Positions 26,507-36,309 of a stretch of DNA of 64,000 nt are shown here, in pieces. The stretch is taken from positions 34,674-98,673 of the forward strand of contig JAAVFD010000028.1 of NCBI GenBank assembly GCA_014800945.1. The letters run 5' to 3'. The notes beneath the pieces were generated by a model, which worked only from the letters and a program-made list of their open reading frames with translations, did no database searches and was not told where the DNA came from. The stretch's first letter is position 1; each line of letters starts with the position of its first letter. The DNA comes from Barnesiella sp. GTDB taxonomy: Bacteria; Bacteroidota; Bacteroidia; Bacteroidales; Muribaculaceae. Both the position numbers and the translations under genes were made by a program.

Positions 26507-29488
26507 ATGAAACTCCACAGATTAGTCTCAACATCGCTTTGTGTTACGCTTTTTGCCACAAGTGCCTTTGCACAGCTGAATAGCCCCGATGCCGAAGGAT
26601 ATCTTCTGCGCGCGCGCAAAATGTTGAAAGACAACAACCCGATAGGATGTGTTGATCAGCTATCCAAACTAAAGTCACTTAATCCGACCCCTTCTCAGGT
26701 AGAGGAGGCGTCATTGCTGGAAGCTTTTTCCGCTGTAAAAGAGGGAGATGTGACTTCTGCCGCAAAGTTGATAACATGGATTGACAAGTATCCTGAATCT
26801 CCTTTTAGCTCAGATGCAACGCTTGCTTTGGCAAATATATATTTCGACGCACGCAATTTCAGAGAGGCATTGAAGATATACAATGCTTTGAAAGATAGCG
26901 ATTTCGCATCGCCATCCGCTCAAGACCTTTATTACCATCAGGCATACTGTAACCTCGAGCTGGGAGATTTAGAAAAGGCGGAATCCCTTTTTTCAAAACT
27001 ATCTGCAAAAGGCGAATATAGAGTAGAGCGGGAATACTATCTCGCATACATCGCTTACACGAAAGGTGACTATGAAAAGGCACTCCCGGCATTCTCGCAC
27101 ATTCCGTCGAATTCTGTTTACGCACCATTTGCAAAATACTATATAGCGCAGATTGACTTTGTTGAAAAGCGTTTTGAAAGCGCATACACAAATGCCCGAG
27201 CCCTTATTGATTCAAAAGCTGTGCCCGAGTATAATGCGGAGGCCTGTCGTATTGCCGGCGAGTCTCTATTCAATCTGGGTAGGGAATCTGAGGCTATCCC
27301 GTACCTCAAAAGTTATTTCCGGGAAGTTGGAGAAGATATTCTGCCGTCAACCGCCTATATTCTTGGAGTCAGCGAATATCATGAGAAAAACTATGGCGGT
27401 GCAGCGGTGATGTTCAAGAAGGTGACCTCTCAGGATGACGCGATGGGACAAAGTGCCAATCTGTATCTCGGACAGTGTTATATCGCTGACGGCAACAATG
27501 TCACTAACGCCCTCATTGCTTTTGAAAAAGCGTTCAAAATGAATTTCGATAAAGAAATATCCGAAGAGGCGCTATATAATTATGCGGTTGCTAAATCAAA
27601 TGGCGGAAGATTGCCGTTTGGTAACTCTGTGGGGTTGTTTGAAAACTTTCTTACTCAGTATCCGCAGTCAAAATATGCTCCGGAGGTGGAAACATATATT
27701 TTGAACGGATATATGTCTGACAACGATTTTGAAAATGTCCTCCGTGTTGTTGACAATATAAAGAATCCGTCAACCACAATGCTACTTGCAAAGCAGAGGG
27801 CTCTTTTCATGGCAGGAACAAGAGATTATTCATCAGGCAGAATTGAAAATGCGGTGAAGCGTTTTGCCGAAGCGGCAACCATGTCGCCGGGGGATGATGC
27901 TGTGGCACTGCAGGCTCTTCTCTGGCAGGGCATTTGCATGTATGATGACCACAATTATGCCGGAGCGGAATCGTGCTTTTCCAGATACCTCAGTGCGGCG
28001 GGAACAGATAATCCGAACTCCTTGTTGGCGCAGTACGATCTTGCCTACTCTCAATTCTCTGCCGGAAAATATGCCGCCGCACTGGCAAATTTCAGAGCAG
28101 TGACATCCGGAAAAGCTGAAAATGAGATGATGGCTGATGCCTATAGCCGAATCGGAGACTGCCTTTATTACAGTTCCAAATTTAAGGAAGCCGGTGAAAA
28201 CTACGACCTGGCTTATTCACAGAATCCCTCTGCCGGAGACTATCCAATGTACCAGCAGGCTATTATGATGGGACTGCAGAAAAAGTATTCCGATAAGGTA
28301 TTCACCATGGATGAGATGATACATCGTTTCCCGGAATCACCGTTAGTGCCGGCAGCTCTGCTTGAAAAAGCTGAAGCATATACAGCTTTAGGCGAAGTTG
28401 ATAAGGCAATCGAGATGTATAATATTCTTCTGGATGATTATGGAGCAACAGCTTATGGCAGAAAGGGTCTCCTGCAGCTTGCCATAGCTCGTCTTAACAG
28501 AGGGGATAGGGTAGAGGCTATAACAGATTACCGTAAGATTATATCAGATTATCCCACCAGTGAAGAGGCGATGATTGCTATCGATGATTTGAAACGCATA
28601 TATGCCGAGGATGGTAATCTGGCTGAATTCATGAGTTTCATTGCTAATGTGCCTGATGCTCCGGAAGTCAATCCCTCGGAACTTGATGCCCTTGCTTTCA
28701 GAACTGCTGAAGCTGACTACATCAATGACGAAAAAACAGATAAACTCACTAAATATATAAAAGATTATCCTAAGGGTACCTATGAACCGCAGGCATTGTT
28801 CTATCTTGCAGAAGCATCTTACAACAATGCGGATTATTCCAATGCTCTCGCATTCTCAGAGAGTATGCTGCAGGCATATCCTGATGCACCCGCTGCCGAA
28901 GATGCTATGCTGATTAAAGCTGAATCTGAGATGAAGTTAGGCAAGGGTGAAATTGCTTTGGAGAGTTATAGGAATATCGTAGAGGTTGCCACTGGAGCCC
29001 GAAATCTGCAGGCCGCAAGAATCGGTTACATGCGCACCGCACTTGCGCTGGGCGAGAACGAAGAGGTAGTTAATATTGCTGATGCGCTTTTGGCTTCAAC
29101 AGCTACTTCGCTTGCGGATAACGGTGAGATTAAATACTCTAAGGCACTCGCTTTGAGAAACGCCGGTGACACAGACAAGGCGCGCGAGATTTGGCGTGAA
29201 CTTGCGGTAAATCCTGCGGATGTATATGGTGCGAGAAGCGCTGTGGCACTGGCTGAGTCTATGGTTGCTGATGGAAAATACCTGGAAGCAGGCCAGATTG
29301 CAGATGAGTTTATTAATGCCAATCCGCCACATGCTTATTGGCTGGCAAGAGGATTTATTGTGCTGAGCGATGCTCTAAGAGCGCAGGGTGAAACTTTTGA
29401 AGCAGATGAATATCTCCGCTCGCTGCAAAGTAACTATCCTGGTAATGAAGCGGATATTTTTGAAATGATCGAAAAACGACTCAAATAA
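26507..29488 (+). CDS. Large periplasmic tetratricopeptide-repeat protein
   Basis: A 993-residue exported TPR protein, probably a scaffold in the periplasm or at the outer membrane. The signal peptide is LVSTSLCVTLFATSAFAQ; the start at 26507 is fixed by the promoter just upstream. TPR-like units run almost end to end, for example EALYNYAVAKSNGG, YYSSKFKEAGENYDLAYS, LAIARLNRGDRVEAITDYRK and YFLAEASYNN-type repeats (LFYLAEASYNNADYSNALAF). No catalytic domain is seen. It is 8 bases upstream of an outer-membrane barrel gene. TPR-plus-barrel pairs are common in Bacteroidota and suggest an envelope complex, though the function of this pair is not known to me. Confidence 0.88.
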   Translation: MKLHRLVSTSLCVTLFATSAFAQLNSPDAEGYLLRARKMLKDNNPIGCVDQLSKLKSLNPTPSQVEEASLLEAFSAVKEGDVTSAAKLITWIDKYPESPFSSDATLALANIYFDARNFREALKIYNALKDSDFASPSAQDLYYHQAYCNLELGDLEKAESLFSKLSAKGEYRVEREYYLAYIAYTKGDYEKALPAFSHIPSNSVYAPFAKYYIAQIDFVEKRFESAYTNARALIDSKAVPEYNAEACRIAGESLFNLGRESEAIPYLKSYFREVGEDILPSTAYILGVSEYHEKNYGGAAVMFKKVTSQDDAMGQSANLYLGQCYIADGNNVTNALIAFEKAFKMNFDKEISEEALYNYAVAKSNGGRLPFGNSVGLFENFLTQYPQSKYAPEVETYILNGYMSDNDFENVLRVVDNIKNPSTTMLLAKQRALFMAGTRDYSSGRIENAVKRFAEAATMSPGDDAVALQALLWQGICMYDDHNYAGAESCFSRYLSAAGTDNPNSLLAQYDLAYSQFSAGKYAAALANFRAVTSGKAENEMMADAYSRIGDCLYYSSKFKEAGENYDLAYSQNPSAGDYPMYQQAIMMGLQKKYSDKVFTMDEMIHRFPESPLVPAALLEKAEAYTALGEVDKAIEMYNILLDDYGATAYGRKGLLQLAIARLNRGDRVEAITDYRKIISDYPTSEEAMIAIDDLKRIYAEDGNLAEFMSFIANVPDAPEVNPSELDALAFRTAEADYINDEKTDKLTKYIKDYPKGTYEPQALFYLAEASYNNADYSNALAFSESMLQAYPDAPAAEDAMLIKAESEMKLGKGEIALESYRNIVEVATGARNLQAARIGYMRTALALGENEEVVNIADALLASTATSLADNGEIKYSKALALRNAGDTDKAREIWRELAVNPADVYGARSAVALAESMVADGKYLEAGQIADEFINANPPHAYWLARGFIVLSDALRAQGETFEADEYLRSLQSNYPGNEADIFEMIEKRLK

Positions 29489-29496
29489 TCGGCGAT

Positions 29497-31155
29497 ATGA
29501 AAAAAGAAAGATTTACAATATGTGTGTTAGCGATTGGTCTTGCCTTTTGCGCCGGTGCTCAGTCGCTTGACAAGGAGATTAAGGTGCAGCGTGACATAAT
29601 TCCGGAGCACAGAAGTGCAGAACGGTTGCCAATCTCTCCGGTAATATCTCTGCCTGCGGTTAATCGCTCCAAGTTGAATTACAGCATGGTGGATAAACCC
29701 ATGGGTATAACTCCGGCTATGCAGATACTGCCCGTTAACTACCCCGATGTAAATAATCCGGAGATATATCCCGGTTACGCTGCGATTGGATATATGCCGG
29801 TTTATAATGCGGGAGTATCTGCCGGATACCGGCTGATTAACACATCCAAGACAAGGCTTGGAGGATGGGTTCAGTACAATGGACGCTCATATAAGCCAAA
29901 CCGTGATACATATATTAAACGGACTGTAGATACGGATAACTTTTCTGAGCACGCGGTTTCCGTAGGGGTTAATCTTAATCAACGCACTTCCGCTGTATCC
30001 TCTCTTTCGGCAGATGTTGATTACTCCTATTACCACTATTGCATGCCTTCACTGGTTAATGCAAGTCAGGGTGTGAATAACTTCAATGGCTCTGTAGCAT
30101 GGAGAAGAGATAAGGAGGATGGATATTTGTATGGAGTGAGCGGGGGATTCTCTCGTTTCGCATTCTTAAATCAGAATAGAGGGGTAGATGTGAACAATAT
30201 CACGTATTTGTTCCGTCGTCCTATCAGGCAAAATGAAATGAATTTCAGTGCTGATGGCGGATTCGCGATAAATGACTATTCAAAGGGTGTGATTGGTATT
30301 GAATTTAATTACCTTCACACACCCATGACGGAGAAGGAATATGTGAATACCAAATTTGACACATGGATGCTTCGTCTCACTCCGGGGTACCGCTACCGGT
30401 CTGACTATTTGTCTGCCGATGTTGGCTTGAAAGTGGATGTCACTTCAAAAGCGGGGGCTGCTGTTCATGTGGCACCGGATATTAAGGTCGTGTATAAACC
30501 GGTTTCTTTACTGGATGTGAGATTTGAAGCCGGTGGAGGTGAGGTTCAGAATACGGCATCTTCATTGTTTGCTGATATGCCGTATATGTCACAGCTTTTT
30601 GCCTTCAAAAATTCTCATGTGCCTGTCACACTTGACGCAGGGGTGACATTGGGTGTGATTAAAGGTTTTTATCTCGATGTGTTCGGCGGATGGGCTAAAG
30701 CAAATAATTGGCTTCTGCCCGTTGCCGGAGCTGAGGATGGTATAGGAGGCGTTAATGTTAGCGCCTGGCACGTCGGAGCCGAGATTGGCTACCATCACGG
30801 TGATATGCTGGATATAAAATTAAAAGCAGAAACTGTGTCCGGTAGCGGTGATGTCAAGAAGTCATATTATCTATGGAGAGATAGAGCAAAATATGTGATT
30901 GACGGAAAAGTTGTATATACACCTATTAAGCCGCTCGATTTTTCTTTGGGATATATCCTGAGAGGTAAACGCAAAAGTGGAAACACCTCTCTGGGCTCGG
31001 TAAATTCCCTCAATTTCGGAGCGAAATATGATATTAACGAAAAGTTGGCGGTATTTATTAATGGTGAAAATCTGCTAAACAAGCATTATTTTTACATTGG
31101 TGATGTACCCTCTCAGGGAATTACTGGACTTGCAGGGGTAACATTGAAATTCTAA
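29497..31155 (+). CDS. Outer-membrane beta-barrel protein (TonB-receptor-like barrel)
   Basis: Exported 552-residue protein (signal peptide ending LAFCAGAQS) rich in alternating amphipathic strands such as VSAGYRLINTSKTRLGGWVQYNG. It ends with a barrel-closing strand GITGLAGVTLKF with C-terminal Phe. NEKLAVFINGENLLNKHYF near the end matches the last part of TonB-dependent receptor barrels. No plug domain or TonB box is visible, so it is not a complete receptor. It lies 8 bases after the TPR gene and 2 bases before the glycosyltransferase gene. Probably the membrane partner of the TPR protein. Confidence 0.82.
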   Translation: MKKERFTICVLAIGLAFCAGAQSLDKEIKVQRDIIPEHRSAERLPISPVISLPAVNRSKLNYSMVDKPMGITPAMQILPVNYPDVNNPEIYPGYAAIGYMPVYNAGVSAGYRLINTSKTRLGGWVQYNGRSYKPNRDTYIKRTVDTDNFSEHAVSVGVNLNQRTSAVSSLSADVDYSYYHYCMPSLVNASQGVNNFNGSVAWRRDKEDGYLYGVSGGFSRFAFLNQNRGVDVNNITYLFRRPIRQNEMNFSADGGFAINDYSKGVIGIEFNYLHTPMTEKEYVNTKFDTWMLRLTPGYRYRSDYLSADVGLKVDVTSKAGAAVHVAPDIKVVYKPVSLLDVRFEAGGGEVQNTASSLFADMPYMSQLFAFKNSHVPVTLDAGVTLGVIKGFYLDVFGGWAKANNWLLPVAGAEDGIGGVNVSAWHVGAEIGYHHGDMLDIKLKAETVSGSGDVKKSYYLWRDRAKYVIDGKVVYTPIKPLDFSLGYILRGKRKSGNTSLGSVNSLNFGAKYDINEKLAVFINGENLLNKHYFYIGDVPSQGITGLAGVTLKF

Positions 31156-31157
31156 AG

Positions 31158-31931
31158 ATGTCAGAACATTTACAGGCAACAGACAGGTCCGACAGTGTTG
31201 TAATTATTCCGACCTACAACGAAAAAGAGAATATCAGGGCAATTTGCGAGGCAGTGATTGCGCTGCCGCACAGATTTGACATTCTTGTCATAGACGACGG
31301 CTCCCCTGACGGCACTGCAGATATCGTGCGTGAGCTCCAGAATGAGAATCCCGGACGGATTCACCTCACTGAGCGAGCCGGCAAGCAGGGACTCGGCACT
31401 GCTTACATAGCAGGCTTCAAGGAGTCGCTTGCATTAGGCTATGAATATATTTTTGAAATGGATGCCGACTTTTCGCATAACCCCGCTGACCTCATACCGC
31501 TGCGCAACGCCTGTGCAGTGGATGGAGCCGATATGGCGATAGGCTCACGCTATGTTACCGGAGTCAATGTGGTGAACTGGCCTATGGGAAGGGTGCTCAT
31601 GTCCTACTACGCCTCGGCTTATGTGCGCATTGTCACAGGGCTGCCGGTGAGAGATACCACTGCCGGTTTTGTGTGCTACACACGCAGGGTGCTTGAGGCG
31701 TTGCCGCTTGACAACATCCGTTTCAAAGGCTATGCTTTCCAGATAGAAATGAAATTTACCGCATTCAAGTATGGTTTCAAAATCAAGGAGGTGCCTATTA
31801 TATTTGTTAATCGTGTGCTCGGCGAGAGCAAGATGAACAGCAGTATCTTCAGCGAGGCGGTATTCGGAGTGATGAGGCTGAAACTTTCAAGTCTTTTTAA
31901 GAAATATCCTGATTATGGGAAAAAGGGCTGA
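31158..31931 (+). CDS. Glycosyltransferase family 2, polyprenol monophosphomannose synthase type
   Basis: Transfers a sugar, probably mannose or glucose, from a nucleotide sugar to polyprenyl phosphate at the inner membrane face. The 257-residue single-domain GT-A protein has VIIPTYNEKENIRAI at the N-terminus, VIDDGSPDGTADIV, the DXD-type motif EMDADFSHNP near residue 95 and RDTTAGFVCYTRRVLE near 170. This is the Dpm1-like signature. No C-terminal membrane helices are seen. Its 3' end overlaps the dihydroorotase start by 17 bases. Confidence 0.9.
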   Translation: MSEHLQATDRSDSVVIIPTYNEKENIRAICEAVIALPHRFDILVIDDGSPDGTADIVRELQNENPGRIHLTERAGKQGLGTAYIAGFKESLALGYEYIFEMDADFSHNPADLIPLRNACAVDGADMAIGSRYVTGVNVVNWPMGRVLMSYYASAYVRIVTGLPVRDTTAGFVCYTRRVLEALPLDNIRFKGYAFQIEMKFTAFKYGFKIKEVPIIFVNRVLGESKMNSSIFSEAVFGVMRLKLSSLFKKYPDYGKKG

Positions 31932-33276
31932 GAAAACAGTGATATATAATGCCAGAATCGCCAACGAGGGAAAGATTCAGGCAGGGTATGTCATTATTGA
32001 GGGTGAATTCATTCTTGAAGTGGGATTCGGAGATGTTCCGGGGGCTCTTCTCAATGACCGGAATACTCTCATTGATGCTGACGGACGGCTTGTTATGCCG
32101 GGAGTTATTGATGAGCATGTGCATTTCCGTGATCCCGGACTCACCCACAAGGCTGATATGCTGACTGAGAGTAGGGCGGCAGTGGCAGGAGGAGTCACTT
32201 CTTTCATTGATATGCCCAATACTGTGCCGGCAACCACTACAGTGGCTGCAGTTGAGGGCAAGATGGAGCGCGCGGCAGAGGTGTCCTGTGCCAATTACGC
32301 TTTTTTTATCGGAGCCACAAACAATAATATCGACGAGCTGCTCGCTGCGGATTATTCAAAAGTAGCCGGAGTAAAGCTGTTTCTCGGATCATCCACCGGC
32401 AATATGCTGGTTGACAGCGAATCCACTGTGTCCCGCATATTCTCGGAAGTACCGGCCCTCATTGCAGTTCATGCCGAAGATGAGTCGATTATCAGTGCGA
32501 ATAAGAAGCTGGTCACAGAAAAATTCGGTGAGGATGCACCAATAGAACTACATCCCTTGATAAGGAGCAGAGAAGCTTGCATCGAAGCTACACGCAAAGC
32601 TGTTGAGGGAGCGAAAAAATATAACGCGAGGCTTCACGTTCTCCATATTTCCACCGAAGAAGAACTGGCGTTTTTCACGCCGGGACCTGTTGAGGGTAAG
32701 AGAATTACCGCAGAAACCTGTCCGCAATATCTCATATTCACCAATGCCCAGTATCAGGGTTATGGAAGTGGAATCAAATGCAATCCGGCAATTAAGATGC
32801 CGGAAGACAGGGACGCCTTGCGCAGAGCAATTGCTGACGGTACTATAGATGTGATTGCTACCGACCATGCCCCTCATTTGCCGGAAGAAAAGGCAGGAGG
32901 AGCCCTCAAGGCTGTTTCGGGGATGCCCATGATTCAGTTTTCGCTCCCGGTTATGCTCTCTCTCGCCACAGAAGGTGTTTTCACGATAGAGAAAGTTGTA
33001 GAAACAATGTGTCATAACCCGGCAAAAATATATGGAATAGACCGCAGGGGATTTCTGCGCCCGGGCTATTATGCCGACATTGTTCTTGTTGATGACCAGT
33101 GCGAGGCATATACGGTTACTTCCGAAATGGTGCTCAGCAAATGCGGTTGGACTCCTTTGGAGGGTGCCCCTCTGAATGCTAAAATAGATATGACGTGGGT
33201 CAACGGTGAGATTGTGTGGCGCTACGGTGTGCTTTTCGGAGGTAAACATGGTAAGCCGCTGAGATTTTTGCGGTAA
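31915..33276 (+). CDS. pyrC: Dihydroorotase
   Basis: Cyclises carbamoyl aspartate to dihydroorotate in pyrimidine synthesis. The 453-residue class I type protein has the zinc-binding HVHFRDPGLTHKADM near residue 65, TSFIDMPNTVP near 98, HAEDESI near 185, and TDHAPHLPEEK near 320 with the catalytic Asp. The start ATG lies inside the preceding glycosyltransferase gene (17-base overlap); this start gives the normal amidohydrolase beta-sandwich N-terminus (TVIYNARIANEGKI). Confidence 0.95.
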   Translation: MGKRAEKTVIYNARIANEGKIQAGYVIIEGEFILEVGFGDVPGALLNDRNTLIDADGRLVMPGVIDEHVHFRDPGLTHKADMLTESRAAVAGGVTSFIDMPNTVPATTTVAAVEGKMERAAEVSCANYAFFIGATNNNIDELLAADYSKVAGVKLFLGSSTGNMLVDSESTVSRIFSEVPALIAVHAEDESIISANKKLVTEKFGEDAPIELHPLIRSREACIEATRKAVEGAKKYNARLHVLHISTEEELAFFTPGPVEGKRITAETCPQYLIFTNAQYQGYGSGIKCNPAIKMPEDRDALRRAIADGTIDVIATDHAPHLPEEKAGGALKAVSGMPMIQFSLPVMLSLATEGVFTIEKVVETMCHNPAKIYGIDRRGFLRPGYYADIVLVDDQCEAYTVTSEMVLSKCGWTPLEGAPLNAKIDMTWVNGEIVWRYGVLFGGKHGKPLRFLR

Positions 33277-33307
33277 AATAGTGTATGGATATTTAGCAAA
33301 TATTCAA

Positions 33308-33315
33308 TATCTTTG
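33308..33315 (+). promoter_or_regulatory. Bacteroidota -7 promoter element for korAB
   Basis: TATCTTTG lies 62 bases before the korA ATG, after an AT-rich stretch. Confidence 0.65.
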
Positions 33316-33376
33316 CCGTGCCGTATAAAAGCGGAATAAAAAGATAATACCAGAAAACAAACAAATATATATAGTA

Positions 33377-35230
33377 ATGTTAGAAGAGACAAATGTCAAG
33401 ACGCTGGAGAAAGTTGTGGTTCGTTTCTCCGGTGATTCCGGTGACGGAATGCAGCTTGCCGGTAATATTTTCACGAATGTTTCGGCAGGAATAGGCAATC
33501 AGGTATCAACATTCCCGGATTATCCCGCTGAAATCCGTGCCCCGCAAGGTAGTCTCGGTGGTGTGAGCGGATTCCAGGTGAGTGTTGGTACAAAAGTTCA
33601 TACTCCCGGTGACCATTGCGATGTTCTCGTTGCGATGAATCCCGCCGCTCTCAAGCAGAATTACCATCATGTAAAGCAGGGCGGTGTTATAATCGTTGAT
33701 ATAGATTCATTCAAGGAGGCTGATTTGAGAAAAGCTCTCTTTGCCACAAATGAGCCCTTTAAGGAACTGGATATTAAGGCGCAGATTGTGGAAGTGCCCA
33801 TAACATCTCTCACCAAGGAGGCACTTGCTGACAGCGATCTTGATAATAAGAGCATTCTTAAGTGCAGAAATATTTTTGCTCTTGGACTTGTTTGCTGGCT
33901 GTTTGACCGTCCGCTTGAAAGCGCATTACATTTCCTCCGTAAGAAATTTGCCAAGAAACCGGCTATATACGAGGCAAATGCAAAGGTTATAAATGCCGGT
34001 TACAATTATGGAGCCAATATCCATGCCACTGTTTCAACCTATAGAATTGAGAGCGAACCGGCAAAGTCAGGCGTTTACACTGATATCAATGGCAATACCG
34101 CAACAGCATGGGGGCTTATTATGGCTTCGGAAAAGAGCGGACGCCCGCTTTTTCTCGGCAGCTATCCCATCACTCCCGCAACAGATATTCTTCATGAACT
34201 TGCCAAACGCAAGGATTTGGGCGTGAAAGCACTGCAGATGGAGGATGAGATTGCAGGAGTTTGCTCTGCTATAGGCGCATCTTTTGCAGGAAATCTGGCT
34301 GTGACATCTACTTCCGGTCCGGGTCTTGCTCTTAAGAGTGAAGGTATCGGTCTTGCCGTAATTGCAGAACTGCCGCTGGTGGTAATTGATGTGCAGCGCG
34401 GAGGTCCCTCAACAGGTCTGCCTACCAAAACCGAGCAGACCGACCTTATGCAGGCTTTGTACGGTCGCAACGGCGAAAGCCCTGTGGCTGTAGTGGCACC
34501 GGCTACACCTACCGACTGCTTCACTATGGCGTTTGAGGCATCAAGAATAGCTATCGAGCACATGACACCGGTGATTCTGCTCACCGATGCTTTCATTGGC
34601 AACGGTTCTTCGGCTTGGAGAATACCTGATTCAGATGAATATCCTGAAATCAAGCCCCCTTATATTTCTGCCGACAAGGCTTCTGAAATTTCATGGCGTC
34701 CATATACCCGCGACGAAAAAACAAAAGTGCGTTACTGGGCTATTCCGGGCACTGAAGGGCTGACACACCGTCTCGGCGGTCTTGAAAAAGATTACGAAAC
34801 AGGTGCGATTTCTACTGATCCGGTTAACCACGAACGCATGGTTTATACCCGTCGTGAAAAGATTGCGCGTATTGCCGACGACATACCTCAGCTGGAAGTG
34901 CTCGGTGATGAGGATGCTGACACGATTCTGCTCGGATGGGGTGGAACATACGGACATCTGCGCACAGCCGCTCAGGACTTGTGCAAGGCAGGTCGTAAGG
35001 TTGCATTTACACATTTCCGCTACATCAACCCGCTGCCTTCAAATACCGGTGAGGTGCTGAGAAAGTATAAGAAAGTGATTGTTGCCGAACTTAACACCGG
35101 TCAGTTTGCCGATTATCTTCAGGCAAAATATCCCGATGTGCGCATAGAGCGTATTAACAAGGTTCAGGGTCAGCCTTTCCTTGTAGAGGAAGTTATAGAA
35201 GGTGTCACACGAATAATGGATGAAAAATAA
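33377..35230 (+). CDS. korA: 2-oxoacid:ferredoxin oxidoreductase, fused gamma-alpha subunit
   Basis: Part of the enzyme that interconverts 2-oxoglutarate (or a related 2-oxoacid) plus CoA with the acyl-CoA using ferredoxin. The 617-residue protein has the gamma domain first (FSGDSGDGMQLAGNIF, FPDYPAEIRAPQGSLGGVSG, to about 190) and then the alpha pyrimidine-binding domain (SYPITPATDILHELA near 262, TSTSGPGLALKSEG near 315, VIDVQRGGPSTGLPTKTEQ near 338). The fused arrangement is the KorA form. The stop and the korB start share a base (TAATG). The substrate is assumed from the family. Confidence 0.94.
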   Translation: MLEETNVKTLEKVVVRFSGDSGDGMQLAGNIFTNVSAGIGNQVSTFPDYPAEIRAPQGSLGGVSGFQVSVGTKVHTPGDHCDVLVAMNPAALKQNYHHVKQGGVIIVDIDSFKEADLRKALFATNEPFKELDIKAQIVEVPITSLTKEALADSDLDNKSILKCRNIFALGLVCWLFDRPLESALHFLRKKFAKKPAIYEANAKVINAGYNYGANIHATVSTYRIESEPAKSGVYTDINGNTATAWGLIMASEKSGRPLFLGSYPITPATDILHELAKRKDLGVKALQMEDEIAGVCSAIGASFAGNLAVTSTSGPGLALKSEGIGLAVIAELPLVVIDVQRGGPSTGLPTKTEQTDLMQALYGRNGESPVAVVAPATPTDCFTMAFEASRIAIEHMTPVILLTDAFIGNGSSAWRIPDSDEYPEIKPPYISADKASEISWRPYTRDEKTKVRYWAIPGTEGLTHRLGGLEKDYETGAISTDPVNHERMVYTRREKIARIADDIPQLEVLGDEDADTILLGWGGTYGHLRTAAQDLCKAGRKVAFTHFRYINPLPSNTGEVLRKYKKVIVAELNTGQFADYLQAKYPDVRIERINKVQGQPFLVEEVIEGVTRIMDEK

Positions 35231-36243
35231 TGGAAAACAACGAATATACCCCCGCTAACTATAAAAGTGACCAGCCGGTGCGCTGGTGTCCCGGTTGCGG
35301 CGACCACGCAATTCTGAATTCTCTTCACAAGGCTATGGCTGCCGTGGGAGTTCCACCTCACAAAACAGCCGTGATATCCGGTATAGGATGTTCATCGCGC
35401 CTTCCGTACTACATGAATACCTACGGATTTCATACAATCCACGGTCGCGCGGCAGCAATAGCCACCGGATTCAAGGTTGCTAATCCTGAAATGACTGTAT
35501 GGCAGATTTCAGGTGACGGTGACGGTCTTGCTATCGGCGGCAACCATTTCATTCATGCGGTGAGAAGAAATATTGACATAAATATGCTGCTGTTCAACAA
35601 TAAGATATATGGACTCACCAAGGGTCAGTATTCTCCTACGAGCGATCGCGGATTCGTGTCAAAATCATCACCTTACGGCACTGTTGAGGATCCGTTTATT
35701 CCTGCTGAGCTGGTATTTGGAGCAAGAGGCAACTTTTTTGCACGCAGCATTGATGTAGAGCTTCAGATTTCTCAGGAGGTGCTCACAGCAGCTGCCAAGC
35801 ATAAAGGCACATCGGTTGTTGAGATTCTGCAGAACTGTGTGATATACAATAACGGTATCCATAACTTCATTACCGACCGCGAGCATCGTGCAGAGCGCAC
35901 AATCCATCTTGTTGACGGTGAAAAAATGCTGTTCGGCAAAGATAATGAGCGCGGACTTGTGCAGGATGGGTTCCTTCTCAAAGCTGTTGAAATTGGCAAG
36001 GATGGCTACACCATAGACGATGTACTCGTACATGGCTCTCACACCAAGAGCAACTTCCTGCATCAGCAGCTCGCCATGATGGATGGCACAGATTTACCGC
36101 TTGCAATAGGTATTATCCGTGATGTTGAGTCACTTACATATAATGAGGAGCTTGAGCATCAGGTTGAGTCGGTTAAGTCAGCTAAAGGGTTTGACAGTCT
36201 GCGCAGCATGATACTTGCAGGCGAAACCTGGGAGGTGAAATAA
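35230..36243 (+). CDS. korB: 2-oxoacid:ferredoxin oxidoreductase beta subunit
   Basis: Thiamine-diphosphate-binding catalytic subunit, 337 residues. It has the N-terminal Fe-S/TPP stretch RWCPGCGDHAIL, ISGIGCSSRLPYYMNTYGFH, and the TPP motif GDGDGLAIGGNHFIHAVRR with LLFNNKIYGLTKGQYSPTS. Translationally coupled to korA. An OmpA-family lipoprotein gene follows after 66 bases. Confidence 0.95.
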   Translation: MENNEYTPANYKSDQPVRWCPGCGDHAILNSLHKAMAAVGVPPHKTAVISGIGCSSRLPYYMNTYGFHTIHGRAAAIATGFKVANPEMTVWQISGDGDGLAIGGNHFIHAVRRNIDINMLLFNNKIYGLTKGQYSPTSDRGFVSKSSPYGTVEDPFIPAELVFGARGNFFARSIDVELQISQEVLTAAAKHKGTSVVEILQNCVIYNNGIHNFITDREHRAERTIHLVDGEKMLFGKDNERGLVQDGFLLKAVEIGKDGYTIDDVLVHGSHTKSNFLHQQLAMMDGTDLPLAIGIIRDVESLTYNEELEHQVESVKSAKGFDSLRSMILAGETWEVK

Positions 36244-36309
36244 TATTTGCTTCAAACAATAAGCTGATATAATGTGTTTTATCAAAAAACATAATGTAAA
36301 CAAGCGATT

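Noticed and set aside
32548..33249. 233-codon antisense frame inside dihydroorotase
   Set aside because: Shadow of a strongly coding gene on the other strand; no recognisable protein features.
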